DNA of 55,309 bases from Deltaproteobacteria bacterium. GTDB lineage: Bacteria; Desulfobacterota; Desulfuromonadia; Desulfuromonadales; Geopsychrobacteraceae. The notes beneath the pieces were generated by a model, which saw nothing but the letters and a program-made list of their open reading frames with translations, was not told the DNA's origin and made no database searches. A program made the translations under genes and the position numbers. This document shows, one piece after another, positions 1-7,667 of this stretch. The stretch is taken from contig JAJRQI010000041.1 of the NCBI GenBank assembly GCA_024280335.1, positions 1 through 55,309 of the forward strand, in the 5' to 3' direction. Positions within the stretch are counted from its first letter, which is position 1. Every line of letters starts with the position of its first letter.

Positions 1-69
1 AATGGGTCTTAAAAGCTTAAAAACAAGAGGATAAGCCTCGACAGCTATTACTGATGGCCGAGAATCTAC

Positions 70-92
70 AAAAAAATGCTTTTAAAAGCATC
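70..92 (-). terminator. Rho-independent terminator after the BioD-like gene
   Basis: On the minus strand a perfect palindrome, ATGCTTTT/AAAAGCAT, runs straight into a run of seven T. It lies about 70 nt beyond the stop codon of the BioD-like ATPase gene and is the natural end of that transcript. The remaining bases 1-162 show no gene. Confidence 0.6.
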
Positions 93-162
93 AGGGGTTA
101 ATACTAGCTGGTCCTGATAGGGTACTTTTCAACACCCTTTCCTTCAGCTTAATAGACAGTTT

Positions 163-1254
163 TCAGAAGAGCGAATCGATCGCTTCAAAGTCAAGTTCAG
201 TCTCGGCCAACTGCTGGACCAGGCCGATTTTTTGTCGGTCATCGGCGCCGATTTTGGCAACATCAGCCTGGATGATCGTGTAGACCTCTGCCGAGGTTTT
301 GGTTGAACGCAGGTAGGGGATCTGTGCGTCGTCGAGAACCCGCTGGACAATATCGGCCAGCGGCGCGACCCCGGTAATCACCAGCCCGGCGATCCGGGTT
401 TTAAATTCAGGCAGATGGTAGAGGGTCGCCAGCATCACCAGCACCTCATCGCGACTGCTGGTGACGATCACCAGGGTCGATTCAAGCAGCAGATCGACCA
501 CCCGTTGGGTGGCAGCGGCACCCAGCTGCACCTGATGAACAATCCGGCGGCCCTGCTCTTTGCTTGCGTTCAGCTTCAGCTTGAGCAGCTCCGACAGGTA
601 GTTGAGAGTCGGATTGGCGAGGATCGGCGAATAGTTGAAACCGCCGATGACCTTGATCCCCTCTCGCCGAAAAGCCAGATCGAGATAGTGCAGAGTAACT
701 TCCCGCTTGGAACGCAGCAGCTTATTCGGCAAAATCACCCGCACTTCGGCGCCCGCTTCGCGAAACAGCGCCAGGTTCAGGTGAATATCGTCGATCACGC
801 TGCCGACTCCGCCACCGGCCACCATCAGCACCGGCGCAGCGAGTCGTTTGGCGACACGGGCATTACTCAGGCCGACCACCGAACCGACCCCGGAATGCCC
901 AGCGCCTTCAATAATCAGAAAATCACACTTTTTTTCCAGCTCGGCGACCGCCCGGCAGATCTGCTTCAGATACTGCTGCGGATCGATCCGTCCATCCAGT
1001 ACCTTGCGGGTGGTGGAGGGGTAGAGCACCACCGGCGACATCAGCTTGAGATCCTCATCCATGCCGTAAACATGTGCCATCAGGGCCGCATCGACATCGA
1101 CATCCTGCCCCCGATAGCTGGTCAGTTTGGGACCGAACGGCTTGATAAAACCGACCCGCTGATATTTTTTCCGCGCCAGGTGCAACAGTGACAAACTGGT
1201 GGTGGTTTTCCCCGTATTCTGGCCGGTTGAGGCAATGAAGATTTTTTTGCACAT
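163..1254 (-). CDS. BioD-like P-loop ATPase with DRTGG-type C-terminal domain
   Basis: A 363-residue protein. The N-terminal half is a dethiobiotin-synthetase-like P-loop domain: STGQNTGKTTTS at residues 9-20 is the nucleotide-binding loop and IIEGAGHSGVGSV (114-126) is the second conserved block. The C-terminal ~120 residues look like a DRTGG-type domain. The same pairing forms the N-terminal regulatory part of long phosphotransacetylases, but no acetyltransferase domain follows here, so the role is not known. I chose the ATG at 1254 because AAGGAG sits about 8 nt upstream; the frame stays open to 1308 without a better ribosome site. It follows the HDOD gene on the same strand, but a terminator separates them, so it is probably transcribed on its own. 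Confidence 0.75.
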   Translation of the reverse strand: MCKKIFIASTGQNTGKTTTSLSLLHLARKKYQRVGFIKPFGPKLTSYRGQDVDVDAALMAHVYGMDEDLKLMSPVVLYPSTTRKVLDGRIDPQQYLKQICRAVAELEKKCDFLIIEGAGHSGVGSVVGLSNARVAKRLAAPVLMVAGGGVGSVIDDIHLNLALFREAGAEVRVILPNKLLRSKREVTLHYLDLAFRREGIKVIGGFNYSPILANPTLNYLSELLKLKLNASKEQGRRIVHQVQLGAAATQRVVDLLLESTLVIVTSSRDEVLVMLATLYHLPEFKTRIAGLVITGVAPLADIVQRVLDDAQIPYLRSTKTSAEVYTIIQADVAKIGADDRQKIGLVQQLAETELDFEAIDSLF

Positions 1255-1352
1255 GAACCAGCTCCTTGGGTCGATTGGATGGGGGTTGAGCAGCCTGAAA
1301 AGTACCATGCCTGCCGAGGGGCAGCAAGGCTCCTGAAACTGAAAACAGAAAG

Positions 1353-1378
1353 GAAAAAGCCTCCGGGAAACGGGGGCG
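1353..1378 (-). terminator. Rho-independent terminator after the HDOD gene
   Basis: On the minus strand GCCCCCG and CGGAGGC pair around a short loop and are followed by five T. It lies 33 nt after the HDOD stop codon and before the BioD-like gene, so it should end the ltaE-HDOD transcript. Confidence 0.6.
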
Positions 1379-1410
1379 TAAAAAAAACAGCAGCCGGATG
1401 CTGTCGCGGT

Positions 1411-2268
1411 TCAGGAGAGAAACAGGTTACGTTCCTTGACGAACGCGGGGTAAAAAATTTCCAGCAGCTCATCCACCACCAGCGGATTCGCCTCAAGCAC
1501 CAGAGCGCCCCGGTTCATCGTCAAGTCGATCTCTTTTTCCTGTTTACCCCGGCCGATACCGAAATAGCGGCAAAAATCGCTGGCCAGGCAGACGATGGCG
1601 CAAAGCTGGGCAGCCTCTTCTTCGGCCTCTGGTAATTTTTCGAAATCGTGATGGTAATGAGCCACAGCGACGATCGTCTTCGGGAAATTCCAGAAATCGA
1701 GCAGTGCTGCGCCGACCTGTTCGTGCGAATAGGCAAAGAAACCGCTTTCGACGTCGCGCAGTTCGCCCTTGCCGGCATCCACAATCTCCACTACCTGTTT
1801 ATAGAGATCTTTATTGCGGTTGACCATCAACACCTTGCCGATGTGGTGCTGCAGACCGGCCAGATAGGCTTCGCCCTTGTCGATCTCGGTTAAGCGATCG
1901 GCAATCATCCGACTGGCAACCGCACAGCCGATGGAGTGTTCCCACAACCGCCGCTCCAGCAGGCCGTAGGTTTTATGGGCACTGCGCAGGCTGTACTCCA
2001 TCGCCAAATCTCGCAGGACATTCTGACCGATCACGATAATCGCCCGATCGACGGTATTCACCTGCCGTTGCTGCCCGTAGAAGGCCGAGTTGGCCATGCG
2101 CAGAACGCGCGACGAAACGACCGGATCCAAAGAAACGGCGTTGGCCAGCTCGGTAATTTTCAGATCCGGTTTGGCCAGCAGCTCAAGCAGCTTGGTCGCA
2201 ACAATCGGCGACGGCGGCAACTCCCCCATATTCTTGATGATCGAGTCAAAATCCTGGAAAGTGCCCAT
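1411..2268 (-). CDS. HDOD domain signalling protein
   Basis: A 285-residue stand-alone HDOD protein. The sequence from about residue 15 (LPPSPIVATKLLELL) through SLDPVVSSRVLRMANSAFYG and GLQHHIGKVLM is typical of HDOD, a degenerate HD-type fold. The HD metal pair is replaced (HHIG in place of HDIG), so no phosphohydrolase activity is expected. Family members usually act as scaffolds in chemotaxis, motility or second-messenger signalling. No sensory or output domain is attached. The gene starts 8 nt after the threonine aldolase stop codon, so the two are probably co-transcribed, although no functional link is obvious. Confidence 0.85.
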   Translation of the reverse strand: MGTFQDFDSIIKNMGELPPSPIVATKLLELLAKPDLKITELANAVSLDPVVSSRVLRMANSAFYGQQRQVNTVDRAIIVIGQNVLRDLAMEYSLRSAHKTYGLLERRLWEHSIGCAVASRMIADRLTEIDKGEAYLAGLQHHIGKVLMVNRNKDLYKQVVEIVDAGKGELRDVESGFFAYSHEQVGAALLDFWNFPKTIVAVAHYHHDFEKLPEAEEEAAQLCAIVCLASDFCRYFGIGRGKQEKEIDLTMNRGALVLEANPLVVDELLEIFYPAFVKERNLFLS

Positions 2269-2276
2269 AATGATCC

Positions 2277-3314
2277 TTAAAGCCCGGCGGCCCGTTCTCG
2301 TAACTGTTCGCCGAAGGCTCTGATCTCCTCCTCACGGCTTTGCCAGGAGCACATGAAGCGCGCATGCCCCGAACCGATAAAGGTATAAAAGTGCCAGCCG
2401 TCAGCGTGCAAGGCAGCGATCAGCGCTTCCGGCATCTGTACAAAAACCGCATTCACCTGGACCGGATGGACCAGTTGCACACCGGGCACGCTCAGCAGCT
2501 CCTCGGCCAGCAGACCGGCGCAACGGTTGGCGTGGGCGGCATTCTTCAACAAGGTTCCCTGCTCGATCATCCCGACCCAAGGAGCGGTCAGGTAACGCAT
2601 TTTCGAAGCCAACTGCCCGGCCTGCTTGCAGCGATAATCAAATTCGACGGCCAGCTGTTTATCGAAAAAAACCACCGCTTCACCGACCGCCATGCCGTTT
2701 TTGGTGCCGCCGAAGGTCAGCACATCGACTCCGGCCTGCCAGGTCAGCTGCTTCGGTGTAACCTCTAGGGTTGCCAGGGCATTGGCAAAACGTGCGCCAT
2801 CCATGTGCAGTTTGAGCTGATGCTGCCTGGCTGATTCGCCCGCTGCGGCCAATTCATCCAACGAATAGAGCGTACCCAGTTCGGTGGCCTGGGTAATGGT
2901 CAATACCTTCGGTTTCGGATAATGGATATCGCTGCGCCGCTCGACCCTGTCGGTGACCGCTTCGAGATCAACCTTGCCATGTGCGCCGGGGACCAGCAGA
3001 AGTTTGGTGCCGTTGGAGAAAAACTCACTGGCACCGCACTCATCGGTTTCGACATGCGCCATCTCATGGCAGATGATACTGTGGTAGGAACGACAGAGTG
3101 CCGCCAAGGCCAGCGAATTCGCCGCCGTGCCGTTAAAGACGAAAAACACCTGACAATCGGTCTCAAAAAACTCGCGCACTGCGTTACACGCCCGCTCCGT
3201 CCAGCGATCATCGCCGTAGGAATTGACATAACCGGCGTTCGCCTCGGCCATCGCTTGCCAGGCTTCCGGGCAGATACCGCTGTAATTATCACTGGCGAAC
3301 ATGTTCTTATCCAT
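2277..3314 (-). CDS. ltaE: Low-specificity L-threonine aldolase family protein
   Basis: A PLP-dependent beta-eliminating lyase, 345 residues, predicted to split L-threonine or allo-threonine into glycine and acetaldehyde in the cytoplasm. The PLP-binding lysine is K205 in FGGTKNGMAVGEA; HMDGARFANAL (170-180) holds the cofactor-binding aspartate and substrate-binding arginine; FNGTAAN (60-66) binds the phosphate. I chose the ATG at 3314 and not the one at 3329, because GGAGGAGG between them is the ribosome site of the inner start. Members of this fold also act on other beta-hydroxy amino acids, so threonine specificity is an inference. It heads a two-gene unit with the HDOD gene. Confidence 0.85.
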   Translation of the reverse strand: MDKNMFASDNYSGICPEAWQAMAEANAGYVNSYGDDRWTERACNAVREFFETDCQVFFVFNGTAANSLALAALCRSYHSIICHEMAHVETDECGASEFFSNGTKLLLVPGAHGKVDLEAVTDRVERRSDIHYPKPKVLTITQATELGTLYSLDELAAAGESARQHQLKLHMDGARFANALATLEVTPKQLTWQAGVDVLTFGGTKNGMAVGEAVVFFDKQLAVEFDYRCKQAGQLASKMRYLTAPWVGMIEQGTLLKNAAHANRCAGLLAEELLSVPGVQLVHPVQVNAVFVQMPEALIAALHADGWHFYTFIGSGHARFMCSWQSREEEIRAFGEQLRERAAGL

Positions 3315-3365
3315 AAACCCCTCCTCCATTAGAGCAGTATAACAAAATCGTTTTGCGGCACCTAC

Positions 3366-3400
3366 AAAAAAAGTCGGCAGACAACAACCGTGCCTCCGAC
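3366..3400 (-). terminator. Probable terminator after the CoA-binding protein gene
   Basis: On the minus strand GTCGG and CCGAC form a short stem around an 18-nt interior and are followed by seven T. It sits 28 nt beyond the stop of the CoA-binding gene and upstream of ltaE. The stem is short, hence the modest confidence. Confidence 0.45.
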
Positions 3401-3428
3401 AGTCGAACCCGGACTTAAGCCGCCCTTT

Positions 3429-3833
3429 TCAGTGACCGCTGAAGCCCAGTACCACCAAAATACAGGTTCCGTCGGCAATCAGGTTGATCTCCTGTTCTGC
3501 ACAGTAACGGATCACCTCGTCACTCTCCGCGCCCGGCTGTAACCAGATATTCCTGATCCCTTTTGCGACCGCCTGCTGCACGACTTTTTCGCTGATCTGC
3601 GGCGGAGTAATCACCGAGATGCTGGCCACCTCATCCGGCAGCTCAGCCACCGAGCTCACCGCTACCAGCCCCTCGATCTCCGCTTGCGCCGGGTGGACCG
3701 GGATCACCGGATAACCATGCTGCTGATAACAGCGCAGCACCTTGTTGCCGAACTTGCCGCGGTCTTTGGAGGCGCCGACCACGCCGATAGTCGCTGAACC
3801 GAGGAATCGATCGATCTGTGGTTTTTCTGCCAT
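3429..3833 (-). CDS. CoA-binding domain protein (YccU/YneT-like)
   Basis: A 134-residue single-domain protein with a Rossmann-like CoA-binding fold. The N-terminal GVVGASKDRGKFGNKVL (about 17-33) is the nucleotide-binding turn, PVIPVHPAQAEIEGL follows, and NIWLQPGAESDEVI is the conserved second half of the family. It corresponds to the CoA-binding module of acyl-CoA synthetases without the ligase part. The physiological role of such small proteins is unknown. It begins 2 nt after the GST-like gene ends, so the two are surely transcribed together. Confidence 0.8.
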   Translation of the reverse strand: MAEKPQIDRFLGSATIGVVGASKDRGKFGNKVLRCYQQHGYPVIPVHPAQAEIEGLVAVSSVAELPDEVASISVITPPQISEKVVQQAVAKGIRNIWLQPGAESDEVIRYCAEQEINLIADGTCILVVLGFSGH

Positions 3834-3835
3834 GG

Positions 3836-4483
3836 CTATCCCCTGTCCCCCTGCTTCGTGGTTATCTCAGCCTTTTCCCGTCTGCGCGCCCGGGCAAAGG
3901 CCGCCCGCGAGCAGATCCGCTGTTCATATTCGTCCAGACTGGCGATGCCATGCGGAACCTTGAAGGCCCGTGCCCAGAGCAGGGTATGCGCAGCCAGAAG
4001 ATCGACCAGTGTGAAACCGTCACCGACCAGATACTCCCGCCCGGCCAGGCGTTTGTCCAGCACCGCCGCCGCCCGCTGAAATTCCCAGGGAACTACCGCA
4101 AGGATCTCCGGAACCCGCTTCTCTTCGGGAAAAGCCAACGTGTGTTTGCCGATGGTCCAAAGCGGTTGCTCCAGCTCCGCCAGCACAAAGTGGCTCCATT
4201 GATCATACTGACCCCGCTCAGTCGTACCGGGCCGCGGGACCAACCCGGCCAGCGGATGTTGATCCCCCAGATAGGTACAGATGGCCGCCGACTCTGTCAG
4301 CACCAGCTCCCCATCAATCAAAACCGGCACCTTCCCGGCCGGGTTCAACTTGAGAAATTCCGCTGACTGCCCTGCCCCTTTCGACAGATCGACCGGATGA
4401 ATCCGGTATTCAAGTCCCAACTCTTCCAACGCCCAAACCACGCGGGTTGAACGGGTACGCGACATTCCGTAGAGTTCGTACAT
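3836..4483 (-). CDS. Glutathione S-transferase family protein
   Basis: A 215-residue GST-fold protein. The N-terminal thioredoxin-like domain starts MYELYGMSRTRSTRVVW, and NPAGKVPVLIDG followed by LTESAAICTYL carries the cis-proline and the glutamate/serine that hold the glutathione gamma-glutamyl group. A helical C-terminal domain contains the usual VGDGFTLVDLLAAHTLLWA segment. I placed the start at the ATG at 4483, with AAAGGA about 9 nt upstream; the frame extends to 4516 without a ribosome site. Substrate is unknown. It lies downstream of nuoN on the same strand, separated by 238 nt containing a hairpin. Confidence 0.8.
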   Translation of the reverse strand: MYELYGMSRTRSTRVVWALEELGLEYRIHPVDLSKGAGQSAEFLKLNPAGKVPVLIDGELVLTESAAICTYLGDQHPLAGLVPRPGTTERGQYDQWSHFVLAELEQPLWTIGKHTLAFPEEKRVPEILAVVPWEFQRAAAVLDKRLAGREYLVGDGFTLVDLLAAHTLLWARAFKVPHGIASLDEYEQRICSRAAFARARRREKAEITTKQGDRG

Positions 4484-4603
4484 AGCAGTTATCCTTTCGA
4501 TAGAAAAGGTTTCCAAAATCTCAGGATGACATCCCTCGAACGGGGATGCAACAGGACAACCTCGAATGGCGCTAGTTTAAGGCCATTTTACCGGACAAAA
4601 GCA

Positions 4604-4654
4604 GTAAACTCGGGACTGTCCCCAGGGTCATCGGGGGCTGTCCCAGATGTTTAC
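4604..4654. repeat. Nested inverted repeat after the nuo operon
   Basis: GTAAAC and GTTTAC form the outer arms, GGGAC and GTCCC the next, and CCCC/GGGG the inner stem, giving a long imperfect hairpin in the 238-nt gap between nuoN and the GST gene. It could serve as the end of the nuo transcript, but only four consecutive T follow on the minus strand, so it may equally be a dispersed palindromic element. Confidence 0.45.
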
Positions 4655-4721
4655 GGGCCCTGTAACTGTGGTGCTTCGCGCCGCAAAAGCCTGGTACAGC
4701 CACCTCGCTATCGAGTGCCGA

Positions 4722-6137
4722 CTACGGCAGCACCAGCGCCACTAACTCCAACAACGGTCCGGGATAAACGCCGAACAGCAAAATCGCCGCAAAACAACTG
4801 CCGAGCAGAATAAACTCCTCACGACAACCGGAGCGCAGCTGGTAGGCGGAGCGATCCTGCATAAAGAGAACGATGATCGGGCGCAGGTAGTAATAGAGGG
4901 AGATCAACGAGGTGAGCACACCGATGACCGCCAGTTCAGTGTAGCCGCTGCGCAGGGCGGCGTGAAAAATGCCGAACTTGCCGAAAAAACCGGCCAGCGG
5001 CGGGATCCCGGCCAGGGAGAAGAGAAACGCCGCCAGTGCCGAAGAACGACGTGGATGCAGATACCCTAGGCCGCGAATTTCGGCGTACTCCTGTATTTCT
5101 TCATCCGCCAGCGCCCAGGAAGTTATCACCCCGAAGGCACCGAAGGTCGCCAGACTGTAGACCACCAGGTAGAAGAGTAACGCCTGACCGCCGACCTCGC
5201 CGCCGATCAACAGCGCCACCAGCATGTAGCCCATGTGCGCGACCGAGGAATAAGCCAGCATCCGCTTCAGATTGGTCTGCGGCAATGCGGCGAAGGTTCC
5301 GCCGAGCATGGTCAGAATCGCCAGCAACCAGAGGACACTTTTGATCTCCCCGGCGGCATCTCCCAACCCGGCCAGCAGCGGCAGAAAAGCGGTCAGCACC
5401 GCACCTTTGGCGGCGGTCGCCATAACCCCGCTGATCGGTGCCGGGGCACCCTGATAGACATCCGGGGTCCAGAGATGAAACGGCACCAGTGAGATTTTAA
5501 AACCGATCGCCACCAGCAGCATCGCCCAGCCGGCCAAACCGAGCGGTCGCAAGCCGCCGTCAAGCTGCAGACCGGCCAGGGCTTCGGCAAAATGGAAGCT
5601 GCCGGTTGCGGTGTAAATCAGGGCAATCCCAAAGGCGAGAAAACCGGTCGCCACGGCACCGAAAACCAGATATTTCAAACCGGCCTCGGCGCCGCGATTA
5701 TCGGTCCGGTTAAAAGCGATCAGAATATAGAGGACCAGGGTAAAAGCTTCGAGACCGATGAACAGGCCGACAAAGGAGCTGGCTGCCGAAAGCAGGCTCA
5801 TCCCAGCCGCGGCAAACAGCAGCAAAGCGGCGTATTCGCCACCGCCGAAGCAATGCAGATCGGCGTAGCGGCAAGAGATCAGCAGCGTCGCGGCGATCGT
5901 CAGCGACCAGACGACAGTGCAGAAACGTGCGTAGAGTGAGGTGCTGTACATCCCGGCCACCTCAAGCAGCGGCGGTTCGTAGAGTGCAGCGCACAACGCA
6001 GCAACCAGCGCCAGCAGCATGCCGCAAAGCAGCCAGAAGCGCCGGTTCTCCAGCCAGGCGCCGCCCATCAGTACTGCGGTGGCACCGAGTGCCAAAATCA
6101 GTTGCGGCAACAGCGATTGCAGTTCGAGCAGATTCAT
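4722..6137 (-). CDS. nuoN: NADH-quinone oxidoreductase subunit N
   Basis: Antiporter-like membrane subunit of complex I, 471 residues and hydrophobic throughout, with multiple predicted membrane helices. GLKYLVFGA carries the conserved lysine of the proton channel, LEAFTLVLYIL a conserved glutamate segment, and LAYSSVAHMGYML the later antiporter signature. It helps couple NADH oxidation to proton translocation in the inner membrane. I chose the ATG at 6137, which overlaps the nuoM stop as ATGA and has a GGGGGG site upstream; an open frame reaches to 6503 but only as an overlap into nuoM. It is the last gene of the operon. Confidence 0.95.
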   Translation of the reverse strand: MNLLELQSLLPQLILALGATAVLMGGAWLENRRFWLLCGMLLALVAALCAALYEPPLLEVAGMYSTSLYARFCTVVWSLTIAATLLISCRYADLHCFGGGEYAALLLFAAAGMSLLSAASSFVGLFIGLEAFTLVLYILIAFNRTDNRGAEAGLKYLVFGAVATGFLAFGIALIYTATGSFHFAEALAGLQLDGGLRPLGLAGWAMLLVAIGFKISLVPFHLWTPDVYQGAPAPISGVMATAAKGAVLTAFLPLLAGLGDAAGEIKSVLWLLAILTMLGGTFAALPQTNLKRMLAYSSVAHMGYMLVALLIGGEVGGQALLFYLVVYSLATFGAFGVITSWALADEEIQEYAEIRGLGYLHPRRSSALAAFLFSLAGIPPLAGFFGKFGIFHAALRSGYTELAVIGVLTSLISLYYYLRPIIVLFMQDRSAYQLRSGCREEFILLGSCFAAILLFGVYPGPLLELVALVLP

Positions 6138-7621
6138 GGCATCCCCCCCTGCAACAACAGCTGTATCGGAGCGCGCATCACGTCCAGGGCCGGTTGCGGA
6201 TAACAGCCGAGCCAGATCACCAGCAACGCCAGCGGAATCAGGATCAGCCATTCGCGGCGGCAGAGATCGCTTTTGTCGAACGGTTCGCAGCAGGGTCCCC
6301 AGATCACCTCCTGCAGCAGGCGCAGCATGTAGGCGGCGGCGAACAGGATCCCGCCGACCGCAATGGCACCCCATAGCGGCTGGCTGCTGAAAACCCCGAT
6401 CAGGATCAGGATCTCCCCGGCAAAGTTGGCCAATCCCGGCAGTCCCAACGAAGCGAAGCAGAACAGCAGAAAAAATGCCGAGAGATTCGGCTGTGACTGC
6501 CACAGGCCGCCAAGCTTATCCACCTCGCGAGTAGCGGTCCGCTGGCGGATCATGGCGATCATCACGAACAGCGCACCGGTGGTCACGCCATGACTGATCA
6601 TCAACAATACGCTCCCCTCCCAGGCGGTCTGGTTCCAGGCCGCCAGGCCGAGGATGACAAAGCCGAGATGGGAAACCGACGAATAGGCGACAATCCGTTT
6701 GATATCGAACTGCAGGTAGGCGATCCAGGCGGCGTAGAAAAGGCCGATCAACGCCAGGGCCGCCAGCACCGGCAGTGATTTTTCGGCCGCCAGCGGAAAA
6801 AGCGGAAAGGCGAAACGGATCATCCCGTAGACCCCGGTTTTCAGCAGCAGCCCGGCCAGATCGACCGAACCGGCCGCCGGAGCCTCGGTGTGGGCATCAG
6901 GCAACCAGGTGTGAAAAGGAAACAAGGGGACCTTGACAACAAATGCCGCCATGAAGCAGAGATAAAAAATCATCTCCTGGGTAAAATTCAACTCGGTCTG
7001 CTTCAGTGCTGCCAGAGCAAAGGTGTAAACTCCGGTCTGCTCGCCATGCAGCAGGTAGAGACTGATGATCGCCAGCAGCAGCAACAGGCTGCCCGAGAGG
7101 GTGAAGAGGAAAAATTTAACCGCCGCATAGACCCGCCGCTCATGCCCCCAGACACCGATCAAAAAGAACATCGGGATCAGCATCAACTCCCAGAACAGGT
7201 AGAAAAGCACCAGATCCAGGGCCAGAAACACACCGATAATGCCGGTCTCCAGCACCAGCACCAGGGCGAAGAAGAGTGCCGGGTGTTTGCGCATATCCCA
7301 GGAGATCAGCACCGCGATCACCTGCAAAAAAGCGGTCAGCAGGATCAGCAACAGCGAGATACCATCCATCCCCAGGGTGTAACGAATGCCGTACGCATCA
7401 ATCCAGCGGTAGTCCTCGAAAAGCAGCCAACCGCCCGCACCCGTCTCCAGTGAAACCGCCAGACCGACACTGACCAGCAGCACCAGCAGCGTCGTCCCCA
7501 GCGCCAAATAACGACAGGCCGCCGCCGATTTACGCCAGAGCAGGCAGAGCAGAGTTCCCAGCAGCGGCAACCAGAGCAGCAGACTCAACCAAGGAAAGGT
7601 TATGGAGGTTTCAGCTGTCAT
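6134..7621 (-). CDS. nuoM: NADH-quinone oxidoreductase subunit M
   Basis: Antiporter-like proton-pumping subunit of complex I, 495 residues. FWELMLIPMFFLIG holds the glutamate essential in NuoM proteins, and VAYSSVSHLGFVILG and HTWLPDAHTEAP are the antiporter family signatures. It is fully hydrophobic with short loops. It overlaps nuoN by 4 nt and lies 46 nt after nuoL. A purine-rich AAAGGAT about 14 nt before the ATG is the only ribosome site visible, a rather distant one. Confidence 0.95.
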   Translation of the reverse strand: MTAETSITFPWLSLLLWLPLLGTLLCLLWRKSAAACRYLALGTTLLVLLVSVGLAVSLETGAGGWLLFEDYRWIDAYGIRYTLGMDGISLLLILLTAFLQVIAVLISWDMRKHPALFFALVLVLETGIIGVFLALDLVLFYLFWELMLIPMFFLIGVWGHERRVYAAVKFFLFTLSGSLLLLLAIISLYLLHGEQTGVYTFALAALKQTELNFTQEMIFYLCFMAAFVVKVPLFPFHTWLPDAHTEAPAAGSVDLAGLLLKTGVYGMIRFAFPLFPLAAEKSLPVLAALALIGLFYAAWIAYLQFDIKRIVAYSSVSHLGFVILGLAAWNQTAWEGSVLLMISHGVTTGALFVMIAMIRQRTATREVDKLGGLWQSQPNLSAFFLLFCFASLGLPGLANFAGEILILIGVFSSQPLWGAIAVGGILFAAAYMLRLLQEVIWGPCCEPFDKSDLCRREWLILIPLALLVIWLGCYPQPALDVMRAPIQLLLQGGMP

Positions 7622-7667
7622 CTCAGAAAAGGATCCTTTTCACTGTTTTTCCAATGAAATTCCATAC

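Noticed and set aside
415-1191. Plus-strand open frame of 258 codons
   Set aside because: It lies wholly antisense to the BioD-like ATPase, has no ribosome site and a Gln/His-rich composition typical of a shadow frame.
6138-6503. N-terminal extension of NuoN
   Set aside because: The frame is open, but lies within nuoM; the ATGA overlap at 6134-6137 and the G-rich ribosome site support the shorter NuoN.
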